This document shows, piece by piece, positions 56,531 to 64,000 of a stretch of 64,000 nucleotides of DNA (within the stretch, counting starts at the first letter, position 1; each line of letters begins with the position of its first letter). The stretch comes from Tricholomella constricta. Taxonomy: Eukaryota; Basidiomycota; Agaricomycetes; Agaricales; Lyophyllaceae. The stretch is taken from contig JAACJP010000013.1 of NCBI GenBank assembly GCA_013368375.1, forward strand, positions 558,001 through 622,000. The letters run 5' to 3'. A program made the translations under genes and the position numbers. A model generated the notes under the pieces. It had not been told where the DNA came from. It searched no databases and saw nothing but the letters and a program-made list of their open reading frames with translations.

Positions 56531-59164
56531 TCCGAGCGGTCACGGGAGGCGCTGGCGGGCTGGAGGGGAAGTTAGCAAAAGCCAAAAATGACAGTGTGGT
56601 TATATAGAATGAAGGCCGTGGATGCCAACGATTTCACGGATGTGAAAGGAAGGTACGTATCATGACCAGGGACTACCACGAGTCGCCTCGAGATTCGAGA
56701 ATAATCAACTCAGCAGGAGGGTCCCACAACAACACTTTGTGTCCACCATCAAAAAAAAATTTGTATGCGCAAAAGGGGTAAGTGGCAAGAAAAAGCAAAA
56801 AGAGCCGTTTGGGGCCACAAAACAAAATGAGTGCCGACTCACAAGAAAACGTAGCAGCTGTTGTCCGGGGCGAGTGACGAGCGTAGACAAGTTAGAACAA
56901 GTGGTCGCCTGGAGACCCTTGTGAAGTTAGACGATTATAGGATAAAGCGGTGTCCTTTTTGCGTAGGATATGGAGAGAGCGAGACTCAGAGATGCGCTCG
57001 GAACGCTGGGACGAGTGGGGGGCTCTATGGCACCTGGGCGAAGGAGGTTGTTTATACTTATATGAGGATAAATGATGGCTAAAATTTTCAGGTCATCCAA
57101 TCCCCATCTTTTCGATCGGTGGCACAGCCGCCGCGCTGCGGGGAGCAGGTTGCCCGGCCGATCACATTCGGACCTTCATACACGTTGCAGTGCCCTTGAG
57201 CCTCAGCCGCTCCCGAGTTGCCCAGCTCAACAAGTCCGGCCGCCCATGCTTGACAATGCCAACACATCGCCTCGAGTTTCCCTTGCGCCTTCGATGACTT
57301 CCAATCGGCCTCGTGCAACTTTTCAGCCGGTAACCCTCTAGCAACTTTAATCACTCATATCATGCGCATGTCCCGGCCTTTTCACGCAATGTTAACAAAT
57401 AAACCTGGGGTGGAATGTTTTGCCTGTCATCTTGTCACATACAGGTTGAAAACATATCATGATGTGGTTCGATAGCGATGGTGACGGTATCTCACTGAGG
57501 TGTTTCGGCCTCAAGATGCATGCACATAAACGGTTGAAGCATGGTCTTCATCAAACTTGCTCCTGCACTTTCTGTTCGCAGTTTGACTCGATTACCTTTG
57601 GAACTACCTCGATTAGACAAAGCGTGGTCGCTAACCCCACTCTGGAATACACGCCTTGGAGGCTTGGCAGTGAATTTTAGGACAATCGTGACGCACAACT
57701 CCCACCATTTGACTTTCGCAAGCTATCCTGGTCGATCCGGAACATCTGCTGTATCGACTCATTGTCACAGGAACTTCTTAGGCTCTATCGACATGCCGCC
57801 GAATGAAAATTATTCTTGGACGACATTGCCTCACGGCCTCGCCTAATACAGGCAGAAACTTCCGGTGTAGTCCCATCAGCACACACCGGGGCTAGCACCC
57901 GGTCGGGTGAGTGATATCTGATAGGCCCATCGTGACCTTACACTCCCCTTCCATATGCGAAGCCCATCACGAACCTGAAGAAGCGGGATTTGTGGGTCCA
58001 CAAGTCGGCAGGGCGGTGGCGTCCTGGAGTAGCTCGGCGTAATCCTGCGAACAGATATCGGAAATCATGGATCTTCGGCAACACAGCACCTGCAAAAATA
58101 AATTAATGACTACTGCACGGTGCTACTTACAATGGCTTGGGAGTGGTCCAGGGCAAGGTAAGCCTTGCGTCACTACTGTTCAAGGATTGGCGCATCGCCC
58201 AACCTGTGAACCATCATCTTCCTGTGCGTTCCCCGTTATGTTGCTTGCCTCAGGATGGACTAGTGACGCAGGACCCGCAACGTTGATTCACATCATCTCA
58301 CACCGTGTTCAATCTTTGTTAAGATTAAGTTAGGTCTTCATTTATCAGGCATGCGCCGGCGGCAGTTCAGGAAGTATCACAATACGAAATGGGTGAAAAT
58401 AACTCGAGGTCCGTGCCCCTCCTGTGGATATTTATCTACAACCATAGCCCTTTTGTAGACACGACAATCGAAATATATCATGCGATCCATATCAATGACT
58501 TCAGTTGTCTTCGAAGTCATCGCTTTTATGTAATGATTTCAACTTATAAAACTTACATGCGTTGTTGGATTGACTCGCGCTTCAATGTTCTTGGGCGTCG
58601 TGTTGATCTTAAACACCTGTGTCCGCCTCACCCTTTCCTCGCGCCGCGCTTATCAGAACAAAAGCCCTGATTCCGGCGTCGTGTGTCTTGGTATGATGTG
58701 CTGTGTGCTTCACATCTAAAAACCTCGGCTCCGCGCTTTGTTCAAATACGGACCCTCAAAATTCCGTCACTGATTGATAGGCAGACAGCAGGCATGAGAA
58801 ACACTGCACCTGTTGTGGCGCTGGCATCATTGCCAGTGTGTCCGATGTGTGACCTAACAATTCCCCCAGTGGCTGAAGTGCACACAATACTTCAGTTTGT
58901 GAAACAAACGGCGTCGTAGAAACTGGCGTGGAGGCTCAGCGCTCAGCGCTCACATTGACGGATCTTCAAAACAACGTTAGGAAGAAATCGGTCGGATGGA
59001 CGTCCACTGATGATCAGGAGTGGTGTCGGCAAATACGGCAAGTATGGGATTTTTAGAACAAGGATATTGCAGGAATATTGTCCGCTGCAATTATTACCTT
59101 TGTGCCAAGAACGGCGAAGCTGTCACTCTCGTTGTCCAAGTTCGTACCAAACAATGGTATCGCT
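56531..59164. other. Gene-poor stretch
   Basis: About 2.6 kb between the cyclin start and the acetyltransferase stop. Only short unsupported frames occur; an A-run (about 56751-56759) and a short tandem gctcagc repeat (about 58935-58950) are the only simple-sequence features noticed. Confidence 0.45.
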
Positions 59165-60055
59165 CTAATCTTTCTCAATGAAGCTCTTGTAAAATACAAA
59201 AGCATCAACATATTCCTCCCCTTGTCCATCCCTTCGCTTCAGGCGACCTGCACGAGGGATTAGCCCCGCTTTTGTAAAGTTCAACCTTTCCCAGAGCCTG
59301 TCCAAAGACATCATCAGAATATAATGGCCACGATTCCCGCTGACAGTTGAAACTCACTTGATCGAAGCGAAGTTGTTGACATAAACGAGATTGAACACAC
59401 TCGCTTGATATCCTAACCTCGGCGCGTGATCCACGTACGATTTAGCCAGGACCGAGCCGTAACCCTTGCCACGATGTATGGGTGGAACGACGAAACCCGC
59501 GTTACAGATCTAGAAAGGATTGTCATTTAATTCACCGACCACTTACACCGTTCTGCTAAGCTTACATGAGACGATCGTCCGGGGTAGTTTGGCTTGATCT
59601 AAAATGAATCATTGATGCTCAGCGCTCAGATCGCGCCCCAGGCCACCTGGAGGACGAGGTTAATGACCTACATAATAGAACCCAGCTACACACTCGTCCC
59701 AGGATCTTCCACTTCGTGCCGTGTCGACGTCAATTTCAATTTCTCCCTCTCTCCTGTCTAACTGCCCTGTTCCTCCGACGATCCCCACAAACACATCAGC
59801 TGAAAAGAAATAATCTTCGAATGCGGAGCGATCGATATCGCCTTCCTGCGGGTACGTTAATCCATCGTCGACTTCTTTAGCAAACAGGGCATTGAGGTGA
59901 TCCAGCAGACCTTCGAGATGTCGGGCTGCTGAAAGCGTGAGATGGTGCGTGGTCACATAATGATCCTTATCCGAGGCAGGTTTGACTGGCCAAAGCTTGG
60001 TTGGAAGGGGTGAGCCATCTGCTGTGGAGCGCTTCATTGACCCATATGCCGACAT
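59165..60055 (-). CDS. GNAT-family N-acetyltransferase
   Basis: Four exons on the minus strand: 59672..60055, 59566..59598, 59358..59509 and 59165..59297; 233 residues. The enzyme moves acetyl from acetyl-CoA to an amine; the substrate is not predictable. GNAT landmarks: the strand before the cofactor loop FYYIKPNYPGRSSHICNAGF, the acetyl-CoA pyrophosphate-binding loop (motif A, R/Q-x-x-G-x-G/A) in HRGKGYGSVLAKSY, and motif B in FNLVYVNNFASIKLWERLNF followed by KAGLIPRAGRL. The arrangement 'RGKGYGS.LA.SY...LGY..SVFNLVYVNN.AS..LWE.L.F.KAG..PRAGRL' is a fungal GNAT group I recognise by pattern only. It ends DAFVFYKSFIEKD. The 33-nt second exon restores the motif before the cofactor loop. ATG 60055 is the first in frame. 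Confidence 0.88.
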
Positions 60056-61386
60056 ACTGAGTCCCGGCGAAGTGTTTACGGCCAGAGATATCGATGGATA
60101 TGATACCACTGAAAGTCACGGTCGTCATCATTCGGAGTCCTTTGGAAAGTGCCGATGTTGTGAAGTGTTTTCTTTGCCGTTCGTTAAGCGAAGGCAAAAC
60201 TATAATACCGAATGTGGCGCAAAGCAAGTAACCTTGGAAAAGCCCAGTAACTCTGAGTTGTGTTCGCGCATTTATACATATCTACGTTGACACAATATTG
60301 TGTTCAAGAGTCTCATTTCAGTTGTTCTATTGATCATAAGTCGTAGGCAGAGAAGGGCCTTGTTCCGCTCATACTGAATTAAAACTTGAAACTAGATGTG
60401 CGATAATGTCAAGGTGAAGATATGGGAGCGTTGGACCCAGAAACGTTTTTTTACAAGTGACCAGCGTTGACCAATACCCGAGTCCGTGTTGCCCGCGGTC
60501 TGTTATCAAGGAATTGGATGACTAGCTACTATAGACGATATTTGTGCGATGATGCGGCAGGCAGGAACTGGGAGAAATTTGGAGAAATGGTACCAGCATC
60601 CCAAGAAAACATCAGGCAGGGCTGATTTCGAGTGACTCGTTGGCAATCGTGATGCATCGCCGCGTACCAGAAGCCGCAGTTGACATGATCGCCATGTTCC
60701 CAATTAGGCAATGTACGGGTGAGATGAGGAAAAGAGCCGTGCTGTGCAGATATGATGATCTTCCAGAACGACTTATTGACACCACAGCATAGAAGTCACA
60801 GTGTGGAATCCTTGTACATGTTCCGAAGTCGGACTGCATGAGAACCGTGTTCTGGCTTTCTGGATAGACACACACGAAGTGACTCCTGCAATTCAACGAG
60901 ATCCGGGTGGACGCGCCCACGGTACGTTGCGGTGCAGGCCCTCACTAGTAGAATCGAGTGCATTTTGGTCATTCTCCGAAAGCGTGTTGAAGCAAGTGTT
61001 TCGGCGGTCTTATAAGAACGACCCTGAGTTTCAGGGTAAACAGTGGCACGACCATCAAGTTGACATGGCACATGTAGTAGTGAGAAGTCCCTGGAGATAG
61101 AAATGCGACTTACAAGTGATATCGGTCGGTAATTCATCGCCGTCTGCGGTGATCCACCTTATTGCTAATTACCATGTGCCACTGCGGGGGGCAGTGTGGT
61201 GCGGCGCCAGCGGAGGTGGTGAAGATCTTCCCTTGCGTAGTGTCAACGGCTAATCATATCCTGAAACAACTAGCTAGGTTTACGTGGTGCATGGCAGAGT
61301 CGTTTTCGTAAAGACTTCTGGTAGGCCAGCAATAGAAAAAATTTAGCGGATCCAACAACACTTTGACAGTCCACGAACCTCCATTC
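60056..61386. other. Intergenic, no gene recognised
   Basis: Frames of up to 113 codons are present on both strands around 60.8-61.1 kb, but without motifs or joinable exons. Confidence 0.45.
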
Positions 61387-62385
61387 TCAAAATCTTTCCA
61401 CACCGAGCTGTCGTCGTTCTTCGTCTATGAGAAGTTTGATCCCCTTACCTGCCCACTGCGGCTCGAAGGAGAAAGGTGGTATATCTCCAAAAAAAACGTA
61501 ACCTGGCATGTACCGGTCCACGAAACTAAATTTAATTCGTCAACACCAGATGGTCAAGCATTATACACGGGCAGAAAACGCACGCTTTTACAGCCTCATC
61601 GGACATTCCCCTCCCCCCGTTGGTGGATTTCATGTAATGCTCCTGTTCCAAACGCCATCGGTAAATGATTGAGTATTGGGAGGGGAATGTCTGGACAGGT
61701 GCAGGTTTGAGCTACTTGAAAATAAATATATAATCCGATTCAAGTTAAATTCAACGGCTCGGACCTGGACGAAAATATCAAAATGTGCCCACATCTCAAG
61801 ATAATGCTCCAGCTTTTCATTTACTCGTCGGAGATCATCCTTCGTCGTGACGTCAGGAAGACCCAGCCGTGCGGACTCCTCGCGCCAAACACCATCCCAG
61901 CGTTTCAAAAGCTCTTCTTCAGAGATCGGGAAAAACCCGACACACCAGCCTTCGAGGATGACAACGTCCACGGGTGGGTTTATCACGACCCCAGAAGGAA
62001 CGCGATCGCCTTCACCGTTGAATAAACTCTTATCAAACGACGGTAGTTCCACACCCTGTGACTGAGATCGTAAATTCCGCAGAACTTCTAAACCGAGTTT
62101 CACATCATGTGTCCCAGGTTGTCCCCTTCCTGCCCAGAGAGAGTTTTGGGGCTGTTGTGTTGCTAGAGCTACAAGGCCATCGTGGGGAAGATAAAGGTCG
62201 TCAATGGATAAGAGGGCAACGTTGAGTGAATAAGGAGGCTGAGAGAGACGCTCCTTGAGCTGGGCAGAGAGGTAGGATTTGCCAGAACCTTGGGGGCCCT
62301 GGATGGCGACGAAGAGTGGTGGGCTTGGGTTAGGGTCAAGGTGCTCAACGATGTGGTCAACGACCGAATCAACGACGGAGTCCAT
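61387..62385 (-). CDS. P-loop kinase, D-glycerate 3-kinase-like (Tda10 type)
   Basis: Three exons on the minus strand: 61756..62385, 61584..61711 and 61387..61525; 298 residues. Relatives phosphorylate D-glycerate or similar small molecules; yeast Tda10 is an ATP-binding member of unknown substrate. Walker A is GPQGSGKS at 30-37. Others: ALLSIDDLYLPHDGL (Walker-B-like Asp pair), NSLWAGRGQPGTHD (the glycerate-kinase 'RG.PGTHD' block), LPSFDKSLFNGEGDR, VDVVILEGWCVGF, SQYSIIYRWRLEQEHYM and GMSDEAVKAFVDRYMPGY, ending FEPQWAGKGIKLLID. Without both introns the conserved 'YRWRLEQEH' and 'FVDRYMPGY' blocks are lost. The protein has no targeting signal that I can see, so it is probably cytosolic. Its start lies 38 bp from that of RER1, on the opposite strand. 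Confidence 0.9.
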
Positions 62386-62390
62386 TGTTG

Positions 62391-62408
62391 TGACGTGTGA
62401 CCACGTCA
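62391..62408. promoter_or_regulatory. Inverted repeat TGACGTG-n4-CACGTCA between divergent starts
   Basis: Perfect 7-nt inverted repeat, TGACGTG at 62391-62397 and CACGTCA at 62402-62408, with spacer TGAC. Each arm is a bZIP half-site word like CRE/UPRE elements. It lies in the 38 bp between the two divergent start codons, so it is within the leaders or core promoters of both genes. Confidence 0.5.
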
Positions 62409-62423
62409 CGGCCTTCCTCAACC

Positions 62424-63313
62424 ATGATGTCCTCCAGCGACGCATTCTCTGGCTCTGGCGCTGACCCTTCCCCAGGCCAGAATATTTCGGCTCAGTACTC
62501 TAGAATCCAACGCCAATATCAGCAGGTCCTTGACCGTTGGACTCCCCATATTCTCCAGCGTTGGCTCTCCACCGCTGGCCTGCTGGCTGTGTTTTGCTTG
62601 AGGATTGTCCTGGCCCAAGGCGTGAGTTCCTCTGTCATTTCGTCGTCACCATAATCTGATTCTCGTTCAGTGGTATATAGGTCAGTTTCTTCTCCGGTGA
62701 CTCGACAAGAGACTTACTCACGCTGTTCTCCCGGCGGAAATTTTCCGCAGTCTGCTGTCAGTAGAGATATTTACTCTTCTGCGTCCATATCTCACTCATT
62801 TTTAACACCAGATGCGCACGCTATATACCTCCTGAATCTTCTTCTCGCCTTTCTCCAGCCCAAGTTCGACCCATCCTTAGAAGATGACCTTATGGCAGAT
62901 GAAATTGAAGAAGGCGGCGAGGGTGCTACCAGTCCTCTTCCCAGCCAACGCGACGACGAGTTCCGTCCTTTCGTCCGGCGCCTGCCTGAATGGCAATTCT
63001 GGTGAGTTCGCTATGGCCAAATTATTTAGTGGCAGGCACTCAAGTTTCCAAAGGCTTTCCTCTACGCGCGCGACGATTATAGCCCTCTTCTGCACGCTTT
63101 CGGAGATATTCGACGTTCCCGTCTACTGGCCCATTCTCGTCATTTATTTCTTCGTCCTCTTCGCTCTGACCATGCGGAGGCAGATCCAGTTCGTCTACTG
63201 TTCCATTACCCTGGCCCTTTCTTCTCGCTAACGTGGCTTCACACAGACACATGATAAAGTACAAATACATACCGTTCGATATTGGACGCAAGACTCGTTA
63301 CGGCTCGAAGTGA
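62424..63313 (+). CDS. RER1: Rer1, Golgi-to-ER retrieval receptor
   Basis: Six exons: 62424..62621, 62671..62680, 62751..62756, 62812..63001, 63054..63188 and 63247..63313; 201 residues, the usual length. Rer1 sits in the early Golgi membrane and returns escaped ER membrane proteins by recognising polar residues in their transmembrane segments. Order: short polar N-terminus, [22 protein letters not shown]1 ([17 protein letters not shown]), [20 protein letters not shown] (TM2), [12 protein letters not shown], an acidic loop, [16 protein letters not shown]3 ([15 protein letters not shown]), TM4 ([17 protein letters not shown]) and [20 protein letters not shown] at the cytosolic end. Exons 2 and 3 are 10 nt and 6 nt; both are needed to rebuild GWYIVCYAHAIY in phase. 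Two adjacent ATGs begin the frame; the first is used. Confidence 0.95.
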
Positions 63314-64000
63314 TTGCCAACCCATGTCGTCTTCACTCGGAAAAGTTTAGACCAGGTCCGGCTAGTTATGGCAGGGTTTGGTAGTTCATTGGTTGGGAGC
63401 ACGTCAAGAACATATTCTATACTTATACCCGTAATGCCAGTCTATATGTAGAGGGTTTGAATCTGTGCGAACGTGTTGTCCAACATACTAGCCACCTGTC
63501 AGGTATTCGTGTTGATTTAGGACATTAGAACACGTCGAGTGGACTAATGAACTGTAAGTGTATCAAAAGTAACGTAGTATGTACTCACAGTGTCAGGAAA
63601 ATTGGGAGATAATGCTTGGCAGCTGAGGTACATGTAATGTATACACATAGCTGAGTTTCCAAACCCAAAATCTGACAGTAGAACATCCTCCATCCCTGTT
63701 AGGCTGTGACGTACACAATCCTGTGGTTTGGGCATCAGGGCCAGCGAGTGACATTGTCGAAGGCGTGTACCTTCGATAAATACGCCAGACGATGCCAATA
63801 GCTTGTCCGTACATCGAGCAAAGAGGTTTGACGGGGGTGATATGATTTCTCTGGGCTGGCGTCCGTTTGCACGGTTAAATCACCCGGAATCTCTAGTATT
63901 CCCCTCAATGCCCTTTCGACGTTTGACAAGGAGCAACTTAACGCTCTGTATCGCGCTTTCGCGAGCTTTTATCAGACGTTTACCTTTGTCCAGATCCAGG
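63314..64000 (+). other. Right edge: possible start of a plus-strand gene
   Basis: The first 470 bp look intergenic. From about 63823 to the window end two plus-strand frames stay open: one begins with ATG 63842 and is basic without acidic residues beyond the first third (MISLGWRPFARLNHPE), presequence-like; the other reads STFDKEQLNALYRAF and then FYQTF. Either could be the first exon(s) of a gene beyond the edge. No family can be named. Confidence 0.25.

Overview
The window is nuclear DNA of a filamentous basidiomycete, most likely an agaricomycete (inference). Genes lie densely on both strands and are cut by many short introns, mostly 48-70 nt. Gene families point the same way: small Cys-containing secreted proteins, F-box proteins of the agaric type, PHO80-like cyclins, alpha-arrestins and a CSC1/DUF221 channel. 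All exon models were joined by hand from splice signals, reading phase and family conservation; none was checked by search or RNA data.

Layout. 1-2.9 kb: a divergent pair of predicted mitochondrial genes (MRX11-like on minus, cut by the left edge; RRM-like on plus), then ribosomal protein eL33. 3.2-9.3 kb: glutaryl-CoA dehydrogenase, converging on a family-X DNA polymerase of Pol4/Pol mu type, which is divergent from a nicotinamide-mononucleotide adenylyltransferase. 10.5-15.9 kb: two tandem allantoate-permease-like MFS transporters with matching exon structure. 16-19 kb: no convincing gene. 19.3-28.3 kb: a bZIP factor with a possible membrane segment, N-acetylglucosamine-6-phosphate deacetylase and two F-box proteins. 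28.8-36.8 kb: a 64-residue secreted peptide, an unresolved Ser/Thr-rich gene, an alpha-arrestin, TIM22 and an unresolved gene-like stretch. 36.8-46.2 kb: a CSC1-type channel, a divergent pair of related SAP-like nuclear proteins and two small secreted proteins. 46.5-56.5 kb: a mitochondrial P-loop ATPase, NAB2/ZC3H14-like poly(A)-binding protein, an intron-containing tRNA-Gly(GCC), a gene-poor stretch and a PCL-type cyclin. 59.2-63.3 kb: a GNAT acetyltransferase, then a glycerate-kinase-like P-loop kinase and RER1, whose start codons are only 38 bp apart.

Themes. Of roughly 145 introns modelled, five need a GC-AG splice pair, and five micro-exons of 6-10 nt occur in otherwise well conserved genes. 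RER1 carries 10-nt and 6-nt exons in a row. Most genes are housekeeping. The accessory material is the secreted peptides, the MFS duplication and the SAP-like pair. No transposon, CRISPR array or biosynthetic cluster was recognised, and nothing here forms a clear multi-gene novel system. The best candidates for new biology are the peptide at 28.8 kb, the SAP-like pair at 41-44.5 kb, the bZIP factor with its hydrophobic segment, and the palindromic TGACGTG/CACGTCA element between the glycerate-kinase-like gene and RER1.
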